A DNA stretch of 51,823 bases from Phycisphaerae bacterium (GTDB lineage Bacteria; Planctomycetota; Phycisphaerae; Phycisphaerales; UBA1924), in contig VGXM01000022.1 of assembly GCA_016873295.1 (NCBI GenBank), positions 1 to 51,823 on the forward strand. Reading direction: 5' to 3'. The position numbers were made by a program, and so were the translations under genes. The stretch's first letter is position 1; each line of letters begins with the position of its first letter. The notes beneath the pieces are model-generated. The model did not search any database. It was not told the DNA's origin and saw only the letters and a list, made by a program, of their open reading frames with translations. Positions 1-8,195 of the stretch are shown here, piece after piece.

Positions 1-1
1 A

Positions 2-247
2 GGGCAGCCGCCGGCGGGCGCCCAGGCCGGCGGCGGGCAGGGCGGCTCCCGCGGTCCGGTCGGCGGCGGCGCCGGGCGGTTCACCCCCGGCACCTACAAG
101 GTCGTCCTCACCGTCGACGGCAAGGAGTACTCGCAGCAGTTCACCGTCTCGGGCGACCCGGACTACCCGACGCAGACCTTCGGCGACGACGAGTGGACCG
201 AGAACTCGCACCGCGACGCCCCGCAGGAGCCCGTGCGCATCGACTGA
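2..247 (+). CDS. C-terminal end of a large exported protein, possibly BNR/sortilin-type beta-propeller (partial)
   Basis: This is an open frame running in from the window edge to a TGA at 245-247, giving 81 visible residues. A Gly/Ala/Gln-rich linker is followed by a small beta-rich tail containing GTYKVVLTVDGKEYSQQF and then VSGDPDYP. Tails of this form (PGTYxVxLTVDGKxYxQ...DP) are common at the C-termini of secreted BNR/sortilin-repeat 'glycosyl hydrolase' proteins in planctomycetes and Bacteroidetes. The propeller itself lies outside the window, so the family call is inference from the tail alone. The gene is convergent with the small minus-strand gene at 267-575. Confidence 0.45.
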   Translation, partial: GQPPAGAQAGGGQGGSRGPVGGGAGRFTPGTYKVVLTVDGKEYSQQFTVSGDPDYPTQTFGDDEWTENSHRDAPQEPVRID

Positions 248-266
248 GACACTCCCGAAGTCACCG

Positions 267-575
267 TCAGGCCGCTTGGTCGGTCCCGCACTCCGGGCAG
301 CGCGGCAGCCCCGCGAGCGGGTATCGGCAGCGGACGCAGAGCCCCGCCGACCGGCGTCGGCGGCGAACGAACGCGCGCACGGCCCCCGGGCCCGGGAGCA
401 GGGACGCGGCCACTCCCGCGTCGAGCGTGACGATCGACTGGCAGGTGCGCGAGAACGCACGGGCACAGATCCGCGCCCTCGTCAAGCGGGTTCTCCGGAA
501 GCATGGGTACCCCATGTCCCCCGCGGCCTCGAGCGGCCAGCCGATCCAACGCGGCGGACGCACCTCCTCCATCAC
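267..575 (-). CDS. Small zinc-ribbon protein (CxxC...CPECG)
   Basis: A 102-residue frame with an ATG start and TGA stop. The only recognisable part is the C-terminus, where LCVRCRYPLAGLPRCPECGT forms a CxxC-x8-CPxCG treble-clef/zinc-ribbon knuckle. This knuckle, usually written CxxCGYDLxGLxxxxCPECG, recurs at the ends of many small uncharacterised planctomycete proteins, often after membrane helices. Here the N-terminal 75 residues are Arg-rich and show no clear membrane segment, so the gene could be a truncated or decayed family member. Function is unknown; metal binding is inferred from the four cysteines. Confidence 0.45.
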   Translation of the reverse strand: MMEEVRPPRWIGWPLEAAGDMGYPCFRRTRLTRARICARAFSRTCQSIVTLDAGVAASLLPGPGAVRAFVRRRRRSAGLCVRCRYPLAGLPRCPECGTDQAA

Positions 576-767
576 CTCGACGAACTTGGTCGATTCGTGC
601 GTCTGTCCCGCCGAGACGATGGCGGCCGGGGGAATGGCGTGACCGTCAGTGACCAGGCGGAACTGTGATCCCCACCCGCCTCGCGAGCGGCCAAACGCGT
701 GGTCTTTCGGCTCTCTTTCGCCCCTCTTTGGCCCGCTCCGCCCGCGGCATCAGACAGAGCCCAGTGG

Positions 768-1262
768 TGCGAGTCGGAAGAACGTGCACCAAGGCGCGGG
801 CGGGCGCCGCGGGTGCCACGGGCGAGCCGCCCGGCGGCTCGCCCGTGCCGGCGTCCGGACCGGCCTCGAACAGCCGCACGGGTCATCGGGCGAAGCGCCC
901 GATGACCCGTGGCACCCGGAGCGCATCCGTCCACGGACTTCCGACACACAGCACTCGTGGCGTGAGTCGGAAGAGTGCGCCCAAAGGCGCGGGCGGGCGC
1001 TGCGGGTGCCACGGGCGAGCCGCCCGGCGGTCGCGCGTGCCGGCGTCCGGACCGGCCTCGAACAGCCGCACGGGTCATCGGGCGAAGCGCCCGATGACCC
1101 GTGGCACCCGGAGCGCATCCGTCCACGGACTTCCGACACACAGCACTCGTGGCGTGAGTCGGAAGAGTGCGCCCAAAGGCGCGGGCGGGCGCTGCGGGTG
1201 CCACGGGCGATCCGCCCGGCGGTCGCCCGTGCGGGCGTCCGGACGGGCATTCGACCGATGAC
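768..1262. repeat. Tandem 192-bp repeats made of two-hairpin units (GTGCCACGGG...CCCGTGGCAC)
   Basis: Three units begin at 813, 1006 and 1198. Units one and two (813-915 and 1006-1107) start with GTGCCACGGG and end with CCCGTGGCAC, so each is bounded by a 10-bp inverted repeat. Each holds a 5' hairpin (arms CACGGGCGAGCCG and CGGCTCGCCCGTG in unit one, degenerate in unit two) and a 3' hairpin with a perfect 16-bp stem (CACGGGTCATCGGGCG, loop AAG). A linker of about 90 bp (916-1005 and 1108-1197) carries CTTCCGACACAC...GTGAGTCGGAAG, itself a hairpin. The 3' hairpin recurs at 192-bp spacing. Unit three is cut off near 1262, where a kinase-gene remnant begins. Long open frames across the block are a by-product of GC-rich repetition. 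Confidence 0.85.
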
Positions 1263-1274
1263 CAGACCGGCGCA

Positions 1275-1488
1275 CGCCTGCGCGTCCTGCTCGACCTGCT
1301 CAGGCGGATCGCCGAAACCCCTTTGAGCGCCACGCTCGAAGGCGACGGGCTGGCGAGTCTTGTCCTCGCGGGCGACGGCGCGCGACCCGGGCGACCGCTA
1401 CCCGAGCGTGGCGGCGCTCCGCGACGATCTCCGGCGCTGGCCCAGCTCGCGCGGCACGGGCCTGCTTGGCCGGGTGCTCGGCCGGTGA
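1275..1488 (+). pseudogene. Remnant of a serine/threonine protein kinase C-terminal lobe
   Basis: A short plus-strand segment ending at TGA 1486-1488 reads RDPGDRYPSVAALRDDLRRW. This is the typical end of the kinase C-lobe (DPxxRYxSxxxLxxDLxR) in Hanks-type kinases, which planctomycetes have in large numbers. Just upstream, in the frame offset by one, lies LRVLLDLLRRIAETPLSA followed by LEGDGLASLVLAG, compatible with the preceding helix. The coding frame changes near 1370-1385 and no start or catalytic loop is present. I infer a frameshifted, 5'-deleted relic, with the repeat block ending where it begins. Confidence 0.45.
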
Positions 1489-1520
1489 GGCTCACGCGGG
1501 AACCGCCGGGGCTCGCCCGA

Positions 1521-4019
1521 TCAGCAGGGCGTGTTGTAGAGGTTGAGGAACTCCAGGAAGTCGTTGAAGTCGACGACGCCGTCGCCGTTGATGTCGGCGA
1601 TGGGCAGGCCCGCGTTGTAGTCGTTGAGGTAGGCGAGGAAGTCGTTGAAGTCGACGACGCCGTCGCCGTTCCAGTCGCCGCGGCAGGCGCCGGTGACGTT
1701 GATGGTCAACTGCCCCAGGCCGGTGAAGGTCTCGCCGTAGCTGCTGCTGGCGACGGTGACGGTGACGTCGTAGGAACCGGGCGTGGCGGGGGCCTGGACC
1801 GTCCAGTTGGCGATGGGGCCGGCGCCCTGGGCAATCGTGCCGAGGGGCGCCGGATTGGCCCCGACCGCGACGGGCATGCCCGCGAACTGGGCGGTGACGG
1901 CGTGGGCCGGCAGGTCGCCCGAGTTGAGGACCGACGCCGACAGCGCGAAGGTGGACCCGGCGACGACCGAGACGGGGGCGTTGATGGTGGGGGTGAAGGC
2001 GGGTCCGGTCGCGGCGACGAAGTTCTCCTGCGTCGCCAGCGCGAACTCCTCGCTGGTGATGTCCGGGTCGAACGTGCCGAAGGCCTCGACCTTGACGACC
2101 ACCGTCTCGTCGGCGGCGGTCAGCGAGAACTGCTCGACGTTGTCGATGGGGGAGCCGGCGTTGGCCAGGAGCGTGTTGTCCGAGCGCCGGTAGCAGCGCA
2201 GGTCCAGGTCGGAGAGCGACTCGACCTGCGTGGGGTAGGTCGAGCCGTTGTACGCCACGTGGCGCTGCCAGACGAGCGTGACCTTCTCGTGCTGGAAGAG
2301 GCGGCCGGCGTAGAGGCGGAAGTCGGCGTTCTCCGGGCGATCGGGGATCGAGTCGACGAAGACGTCGAGCCCGTGCGCGTAGGCCCGCGTGAGGTCGACG
2401 TACCCCCACCCGTAGCGACGGTTCCAGAACGAGCCGTCGACGAAGATGTCGTCCGCGGTCGAGCTGGTGCCCCGGTCGTCCATGGCGTCGGTGTGGTTGA
2501 TGAGCACGGCCTTGGCGGCCTTGATGTCCGTCGTGCCCAGATGGGCCAGCAGCAGGATGGCGGAGCCGATGTGGGGGGCGGCGGGGCTGGTGCCCGTGAC
2601 CGCCGTGAACCCGCCCGACGTGTTCGTGGTCATGATCGACGTGCCGGGGGCGCCGATGTCGGGCTTCTTGCGCCCGGCGGCGGTGGGCCCGCGGCTGGAG
2701 GACGTGTTGATGCGGTCGTTGGCGCGGTTGGTGTCGCCCGTGTTGTCGATGTTGGCGACGGCCATGAGGTTGAAGGCGGGGGCGGGGTGCGTGATCGTGG
2801 GGTTGCCCGAGCCGAACCCGCCGTTGCCCGTGCTCTTGGAGACGATGTAGTCGAAGCTGGAGATCACGCCGTCGAAGAACTGGTCGATGGGGGCGTAGTC
2901 GTTCGTGGAGGCGGTGCCGTTGCCGAAGGAGTAGTTGCACGCCTCGGGCTCGCCCGTGGAGGCGATGAAGGCCATGCCCGTCATGCTGGTGGCGTCGGTG
3001 CCGGCCAGGGAGATGACGATCTTGTCGCATCCGTGGGCGATGCCGCGGTTGGTGGCGTTGGTGGAGGCGAAGATGCCGGTCATGGCCGTGCCGTGCGTCC
3101 CGGTGTCGGTGACGCCGATGTTGGAGATGAAGGTCTTGCCGGCGAAGGCCGGGTGGGCCTGGAAGCAGCCGGTGTCGAGCACGGCCGCGTCCCAGGTCGT
3201 CCCGATCACGCCGTTGCTCCAGAACGTCGGGGCTCCGATCGACGCGGCGGAGGTGTCGAGCTCCGGGACGCCGGGGTTGTTCAGCCCGACGTGGGCGATC
3301 CGCGGGTCGGCGGCCAGTTCAGCGACCCGACCGGCGGGCAGCACGACGCCCAGCACGTTCGAGACCGAGACGCGGTGGGTCACCCGCCCGCCCAGGGCCG
3401 TCACGCGGGCGGCGAGGGCGTCCTGCTCGGGCCCGAGGGCGGCGGCGATCCGGCGCGCGGCGTCCTGGCGGGCGTCGCGCATCAGGTCATCAATCCGCCG
3501 AGCCAGGGCGTCGCGTTCGGCGGCCCCGGCGGGGTCGGGCTCGCCCGCCGCCAGCATCGCCTCGGCGATGGGCGGGAGCGACACGCCGCCGTCGGCCAGC
3601 GGATTGGTCCGCGCCGAGATCGCCCGCATGCGGGCCGACAGCTCACGCACCCGGGCCTGCACCGGGGCCAGGACCTGGCGTGAGATGGGCTCGGCGGGCT
3701 GGGCCCGCATCACGACCACCACCTCAAGCGGAGCGCCCTTGCCCACCGCCGCCAGGCGCTTCGCCAGGCCGTCGGACAGCACGCGGGGCGCCTGGGCCGC
3801 GACCTGCCCGCGCAGTTGCTCGCGGGTCAGGGTGCCGCTCGGGCCGTGGAAGAGCTTGACCTCAGCCCCGTACTCCGTGCGCTTCTCCACGCGGTAGAAG
3901 ACGCCGTTGTGGACCTCGTACTGGGGCCAGGGGTCGGTCGCCGCGAGCGTCGGGGCGGCGGCGGACAGAATCGTCCCGGCGGACAGGACGAGGAGCGTGG
4001 TACGGGCGGTGCGTGGCAT
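1521..4019 (-). CDS. Secreted subtilisin-like (S8) serine protease with C-terminal dockerin-like repeats
   Basis: 832 residues. A signal peptide is visible at about residues 1-27 (hydrophobic LLVLSAGTILSAAAPTLAA). The catalytic triad can be read directly: Asp282 in AVLDTG, His309 in GTHGT and Ser478 in GTSPAAPH. Residues 28-260 look like a propeptide or long N-terminal extension. A beta-sandwich-like region at about 680-775 resembles a CARDB/Ig-type domain. The last 52 residues are two copies of DxNGDGVVDFNDFL, a calcium-binding dockerin-type pattern common at the ends of Phycisphaerae exported proteins; here it probably acts in surface attachment or as a processing tag (inference). A purine tract GGGAGG lies just upstream of the ATG at 4019. 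The gene appears monocistronic, with repeat elements downstream. Confidence 0.9.
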   Translation of the reverse strand: MPRTARTTLLVLSAGTILSAAAPTLAATDPWPQYEVHNGVFYRVEKRTEYGAEVKLFHGPSGTLTREQLRGQVAAQAPRVLSDGLAKRLAAVGKGAPLEVVVVMRAQPAEPISRQVLAPVQARVRELSARMRAISARTNPLADGGVSLPPIAEAMLAAGEPDPAGAAERDALARRIDDLMRDARQDAARRIAAALGPEQDALAARVTALGGRVTHRVSVSNVLGVVLPAGRVAELAADPRIAHVGLNNPGVPELDTSAASIGAPTFWSNGVIGTTWDAAVLDTGCFQAHPAFAGKTFISNIGVTDTGTHGTAMTGIFASTNATNRGIAHGCDKIVISLAGTDATSMTGMAFIASTGEPEACNYSFGNGTASTNDYAPIDQFFDGVISSFDYIVSKSTGNGGFGSGNPTITHPAPAFNLMAVANIDNTGDTNRANDRINTSSSRGPTAAGRKKPDIGAPGTSIMTTNTSGGFTAVTGTSPAAPHIGSAILLLAHLGTTDIKAAKAVLINHTDAMDDRGTSSTADDIFVDGSFWNRRYGWGYVDLTRAYAHGLDVFVDSIPDRPENADFRLYAGRLFQHEKVTLVWQRHVAYNGSTYPTQVESLSDLDLRCYRRSDNTLLANAGSPIDNVEQFSLTAADETVVVKVEAFGTFDPDITSEEFALATQENFVAATGPAFTPTINAPVSVVAGSTFALSASVLNSGDLPAHAVTAQFAGMPVAVGANPAPLGTIAQGAGPIANWTVQAPATPGSYDVTVTVASSSYGETFTGLGQLTINVTGACRGDWNGDGVVDFNDFLAYLNDYNAGLPIADINGDGVVDFNDFLEFLNLYNTPC

Positions 4020-4155
4020 GGATCGGGCCTCCCTGGTCGGATTCTCGGACGCGGCCGCGAGCCCGCATCCCAGAGCCGCCCAGCCTAGCCGAACGCCCGC
4101 CTCGGATCAATGCAGGATTCGCCACCAATCGGGCTCGGCACGCTTCCCGGGCCGC

Positions 4156-5631
4156 TCAGGCGGCCGCCCCGGGGCGGCGCTTGCCCGGCGCCGCGCCCTC
4201 GCCCCGGCTGACCCGTGCGATGTCCGTCAGCGGCTTGGCCGCCCCGGTCGAGCCCAGGCGATACGCCGGCTCGCCCCGCTCGTCGCGGAAGATCCACAGC
4301 GGCCCCCTGCGGGGCGTGGTGAACTCGGCCCGGAGGTCGCCGATCCGCATGGTGACGCCGGCGTGGATGACGCCGACGACGTTGACGTTGAGCTTGCGCG
4401 TCGCCTCGAGCAGCACGTCGAGCTCGGTCATCTTGTTGTCCGCGGTCGAGATTGCCCGGTTCAGTTCGTTCGTCTCGAACGCGATCTCCGTCAGCCGCTC
4501 CTTGTCGCGTGAACCCGGGCGCGGGTTGACCATGATCGTGCGCTCCTCGCGATCGAGCTTGGCGAGCCGGGCCTCGGCGTCGGCGAGCGCCTTGCCGGCG
4601 CCCGCCCGCGCCGCGCGCACGAACGGGGCGTCGTCGAGCACCAGCGTGGTCGCCGTCCCCCTCGCCGAGCCCAACACCTTGATCACGAGCGAGTCCGTGA
4701 CCGCCACCTCGCCTCCCAGGATCGTGCCGCCGGGGGAATGGAGCCTGCCCCCGACGATCAGCCGGCAGTCGGAGATCTCGCGGTCCACGGCGAAGTCGCC
4801 GCGCACCGCGCCCCGGACCTGCTCGAGGTACACCACGTGGGCGTTGCCGCCGACGGTCAGCGCCCCCCGGCCCTGCCCGGCCATGCCGGTGCGGGCCGAG
4901 AGGTTCCCCGAGCAGATCACCTCCGCCGCCTCGATCAGGCCCCCGATCGTCAGGTCCCCGCCCGCCTTCACCTTGAACCCGGCGCACACGCCCTTGGCGA
5001 TCGTGATGTTCCCGGGAAAGTCGATGTTCCCCGTCGAGAAGTCCACGCCGCCCGCGATTTCGAGGAGCTGGCTGACCTTGAGCTCGTTCCGCTCGAAGAC
5101 CAGCACGCCCGCGACCCTCGCGGTGACACGCCCGGCGTCGTCCACCTGCAGCGTCGGATGGAACTTGATCGTTACGGGCCGACCCAGCGCCGCCTTGATC
5201 TCGCGCCCGCGCACGTCGCGCCCGGGCTGCGGCTCCGTCGGCGCGTGCAGCACGCCCACCGCCTTGCCCTCCGCCACGCGGACGTACGTCTTGCCCGCGT
5301 AGTGGTCCGATCGCCCGCTCTCGCCGTCGAGGCGGTGCGACACCGTCGGATCGTGGTCCGATGCCCACTCCATGCGGCCGTCCGTCCCGGGCCGGGGTGG
5401 CGTCGCGCGGGCAATGACCTGGGAGAGGTCGGACGCGCCCTCGCCGTACGCCGTCGCGAACGCCGCCAGCGCCTCGCCCACCGCCTGGGTGATCTCCACC
5501 CCGGCCTGCCGGGCGACGACGGTGGTGGTCTCGACCCGCACCGCGGAACGGTCCATGCCCGCGGGCGCGATCAGCGTCGCCTCCGACCCATCGGGCCTGA
5601 TCCGCACGTGCAGTTCCGATTCCGACGCCAT
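4156..5631 (-). CDS. FapA (DUF342) family protein
   Basis: 491 residues from the ATG at 5631. The central region (about residues 170-350) is a run of short beta-strand repeats rich in Gly, Ile and Val (GNIDFPGNITIAKGVCAGF, AGGDLTIGGLIEAAEV, VGGNAHVVY), the right-handed beta-helix characteristic of FapA/DUF342 proteins. It is preceded by a domain with KTYVRVAEGKAVGVLHAPTE and followed by a predicted coiled coil (about 355-430, with ELNRAISTADNKMTELDVLL). FapA proteins are polymer-forming or flagellar-assembly-associated; in planctomycetes the role is not established. No flagellar genes flank it. The longer upstream frame has no plausible homologous sequence, so I keep the MASESEL start. Confidence 0.85.
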   Translation of the reverse strand: MASESELHVRIRPDGSEATLIAPAGMDRSAVRVETTTVVARQAGVEITQAVGEALAAFATAYGEGASDLSQVIARATPPRPGTDGRMEWASDHDPTVSHRLDGESGRSDHYAGKTYVRVAEGKAVGVLHAPTEPQPGRDVRGREIKAALGRPVTIKFHPTLQVDDAGRVTARVAGVLVFERNELKVSQLLEIAGGVDFSTGNIDFPGNITIAKGVCAGFKVKAGGDLTIGGLIEAAEVICSGNLSARTGMAGQGRGALTVGGNAHVVYLEQVRGAVRGDFAVDREISDCRLIVGGRLHSPGGTILGGEVAVTDSLVIKVLGSARGTATTLVLDDAPFVRAARAGAGKALADAEARLAKLDREERTIMVNPRPGSRDKERLTEIAFETNELNRAISTADNKMTELDVLLEATRKLNVNVVGVIHAGVTMRIGDLRAEFTTPRRGPLWIFRDERGEPAYRLGSTGAAKPLTDIARVSRGEGAAPGKRRPGAAA

Positions 5632-6129
5632 GGCGATTCCCGTCCGTGATGACCGAGGGAGAAGGACCGGCGATCGCGCGCGGACCGACGTCGCGGGGCA
5701 GCGCGGTCCCCTCCCATCCATCGGCGGTTTGGTCCAGCGCAAGCAGGCGGACCTGGCTGTCCGGGATCGACCGGGGCCTTCCCGGGGTCACGATAACCTC
5801 GGGGCGCGGGGCCTCGACGGTCCGTGCCCCGCCGCCCGGGCGCCGGGCGTCCCGCCCCGTGCGGCCCCGGCTCCGCCGGCACCGGACGCTCGCCTCGCTC
5901 GGGGGAGGCCCGTCGGCGAACCAATGGAAAAGATGCCCGTCGGCGGCCGGCGAGGAGGCGCCGCGCCGCGATCCGACGCGCGCCGACAACTGGCCCGGAA
6001 GACACGGCAACCGCCGGGGTGGTGTTCCACTACGGCCTGGGCCTGACCATCGAGCAGACACGCGACGTGCCGCCGTCCCCGATGCGGACCCAGGTCAGCG
6101 CCGGCGCAACGCCTGTCCTACCCGATCGC
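5632..6129. other. Non-coding stretch upstream of FapA
   Basis: About 500 bases between the FapA start and the hairpin array. Open frames exist on both strands but none has recognisable protein sequence or a convincing ribosome binding site, and they appear to be GC-driven. The last 13 bases (6117-6129) are CCTACCCGATCGC, identical in form to the spacers between array units, so the array formally begins here. I could not pick out a promoter for FapA. Confidence 0.5.
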
Positions 6130-6914
6130 GTGCCACGACTGTTCGGCTCGGCGAACAGTCGTGCGTCAGTCACCGGACACTGCGTCCCTCGCAGGACACT
6201 GCGTCCGTCGCCGGACACTGCGTCCCTCGCCGGACACGACTGTGCCCCAAGCGGCACAGTCGTGGCACCCTATCCGATCGCGTGCCACGACTGTTCGGCT
6301 CGGCGAACAGTCGTGCGTCAGTCACCGGACACTGCGTCCCTCGCAGGACACTGCGTCCGTCGTCGGACACGACTGTGCCCCAAGCGGCACAGTCGTGGCA
6401 CCCTGCCCGATCGCGTGCCACGACTGTTCGGCTCGGCGAACAGTCGTGCGTCCGTCACCGGACACTGCGTCCGTCGCCGGACACGACTGTGCCCCAAGCG
6501 GCACAGTCGTGGCACCCTACCCGATCGCGTGCCACGACTGTTCGGCTCGGCGAACAGTCGTGCGTCCCTCGCCGGACACTGCGTCCCTCGCCGGACACTG
6601 CGTCCCTCGCAGGACACTGCGTCCGTCGCCGGACACGACTGTGCCCCAAGCGGCACAGTCGTGGCACCCTATCCGATCGCGTGCCACGACTGTTCGGCTC
6701 GGCGAACAGTCGTGCGTCCGTCGCCGGACGCTGCGTCCGTCGCAGGACACTGCGTCCGTCGTCGGACACGACTGTGCCCCAAGCGGCACAGTCGTGGCAC
6801 CCTATCCGATCGCGTGCCACGACTGTTCGGCTCGGCGAACAGTCGTGCGTCCGTCACCGGACACTGCGTCCCTCGCCGGACACGACTGTGCCCCAAGCGG
6901 CACAGTCGTGGCAC
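6130..6914. repeat. Six-unit array of two-hairpin elements with internal 19-bp repeats
   Basis: Units lie at 6130-6268, 6282-6401, 6415-6515, 6529-6667, 6681-6800 and 6814-6914, separated by 13-bp spacers CCT(A/G)(T/C)CCGATCGC. Each unit has hairpin A (12-bp stem CACGACTGTTCG, 6-nt loop), then 4, 3, 2, 4, 3 or 2 copies of the 19-mer CGTCCSTCGCCGGACACTG, then hairpin B (12-bp stem CACGACTGTGCC, loop CCAAGC). Unit ends form a perfect 13-bp inverted repeat GTGCCACGACTGT / ACAGTCGTGGCAC. Start-to-start distances are 152, 133, 114, 152 and 133 bp, all multiples of 19, and units 1-3 versus 4-6 form a 399-bp higher-order period. The repeat is not a multiple of three and the frames are not protein-like, so I treat it as non-coding. 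It lies downstream of the oxoamine-synthase-like gene. Confidence 0.9.
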
Positions 6915-6998
6915 GCGGCCACGGGTCATCGGGCGCTTCGCCCGTGGCACCCGCAGCGCCCGCACGCGCCCTGGTGCATGTTCTTCCGACTCACACCA
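6915..6998. repeat. Partial two-hairpin element abutting the stop codon of the next gene
   Basis: Immediately after array unit 6, bases 6920-6950 carry CACGGGTCATCGGGCGCTTC...CCCGTGGCAC, a shortened copy of the 3' hairpin of the 768-1262 family in inverted orientation. Bases 6951-6994 follow with the matching linker sequence (CCCGCAGCGCCCGC...TTCTTCCGACTCAC). The linker ends a few bases from the TGA at 6999-7001. The two repeat subfamilies are therefore joined end to end at this locus. Confidence 0.75.
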
Positions 6999-8123
6999 TC
7001 AGGCGGTGGCGGCTCTCGCCTCGGCCGGCTCCCCCGAAAGGGCCCGGCGCAGGGCGGCGCCCAGGGCGTCGATCTGCCCGGGCGTGTGCTCGGCGTTGAC
7101 GCAGATGCGGAAGTACCGGAGCCCGGGCCCGCCGGGATAGTCGATCAGCGGGACCAGCACGCCGTCGTTCCACAGCGATTGCGACGCCCGCTCCATCCGC
7201 TCGACCGGGGAGAGCACGAACGGGAGGATGGGCACGCCGGGCGGGGGAAGCGGGAGCGAGAGGCCCACCAGCACGCCCCGCACCCGATCGATGTTCGCCC
7301 GCAGGCGCACGACGAGGGCGTCGGACTCGGCGAGGACGCAGAGCGCCGCGCGGGCCCCCGCGACGAGCGGTGGGGGGGTGGGCGTGGTGCCGAGGTAGAT
7401 GTTCGCGTGCCGGCGCACGTCGGCGATGCGTTCGGGCGTTCCCATGACCGCCCCGCCGTAGCACCCCAAGCCCTTGGCCAAGGTCGTCGTCACCACGATC
7501 CGTTCGTCCCGCAGCCCGAAGTGGTCGAGCGCCCCGCGCCCGGAACGCCCCAGCACGCACAGGCCGTGGCAGTCGTCGACCACCAGCGTTCCGCCCCCGG
7601 GCAGCCCCGCGAGCAACTCGGGCAGCGGCGCCACGCCCCCGTTGGCCGCGAACACGCTGTCGGTCAGGATCGCCACGCCCTCCGCCGCGTGCTCCCGGGC
7701 CAGCCCGATCGCCTGCCGGGCGTCGAGATGGTCGTAGTAGAGCACGAGCAGGCCGGCGGCCTTGGCGGCGTGGGCCAGGCTCCGGTGGGCCTTGGCGTCG
7801 ACCAGGGCCACGCCGTGCGTCGGCGCCAGCCCCGCCATGAGCGCGATGTTCGCCGTGTACCCCTCGCACAGGAGGGTGCACGCCCCGAGCCCGCAGAACG
7901 CCGCCAGTTCCCGCTCCAAGGCGTCGTGCCCGACGGTGTTGCCCGTGGTCTCGCGGCTGGCGGTGGTGGTCAGCCCCGTCGTCGCGAGCGACGCGGCGAC
8001 CGCCGCCCGGACCGCCGGGTGGTGGGCCAGCCCGAGGTAGTTGCAGCCTCCGAAGAACGCCAGCTCGCGCCCCTCGACCAAGGCCGTCGTTGCCGTGAAT
8101 GACTCGATCGGAAGGTGGGGCAC
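6999..8123 (-). CDS. Alpha-oxoamine synthase family PLP enzyme (BioF/KBL-like)
   Basis: 374 residues from a GTG at 8123 preceded by GGGAGAA. Fold-type I PLP enzyme of the 8-amino-7-oxononanoate synthase / 2-amino-3-ketobutyrate CoA ligase family. NYLGLAHHP (about 28-36) and SRETTGNTVGHDALE (about 56-70) match the substrate-entry region. DDCHGLCVLGRSGRG (183-197) matches the DDAHGxGVxGxxGRG cofactor motif, and TTTLAKGLGCYGG supplies the Schiff-base lysine, Lys217. Members condense an acyl-CoA with an amino acid and release CO2 and CoA. The family call is firm but the substrate is not; no other biotin genes are nearby. It lies 72 nt downstream of the dehydrogenase at 8196-9200, suggesting a two-gene operon with a linked role. 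Confidence 0.8.
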   Translation of the reverse strand: MPHLPIESFTATTALVEGRELAFFGGCNYLGLAHHPAVRAAVAASLATTGLTTTASRETTGNTVGHDALERELAAFCGLGACTLLCEGYTANIALMAGLAPTHGVALVDAKAHRSLAHAAKAAGLLVLYYDHLDARQAIGLAREHAAEGVAILTDSVFAANGGVAPLPELLAGLPGGGTLVVDDCHGLCVLGRSGRGALDHFGLRDERIVVTTTLAKGLGCYGGAVMGTPERIADVRRHANIYLGTTPTPPPLVAGARAALCVLAESDALVVRLRANIDRVRGVLVGLSLPLPPPGVPILPFVLSPVERMERASQSLWNDGVLVPLIDYPGGPGLRYFRICVNAEHTPGQIDALGAALRRALSGEPAEARAATA

Positions 8124-8195
8124 CGCGTTCTCCCTCGGCCCGGCGTGACGCCGTGGCGCGTCAAGGTATCGGCGCGGCGGGCCCGCCGCCCGCAA

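Noticed and set aside
1167-3683. Plus-strand frame of 838 codons opposite the S8 protease
   Set aside because: It is the antisense shadow of a gene with clear catalytic residues; its composition (Val/Gly/Asp/Arg-rich) is that of an antisense GC-rich frame.
6130-6914. CRISPR array
   Set aside because: The short repeats are tandem 19-mers with no unique spacers, the inter-unit sequences are conserved, and no cas genes are in the window.
6000-7100. Long open frames on both strands across the hairpin array, reading repeats such as GHCVPRRTLRPSPDTAS
   Set aside because: The 19-bp unit is not a multiple of three, all frames are open because of GC-rich repetition, the 'protein' is a patchwork of frame-shifted copies, and there is no ribosome site or known domain.
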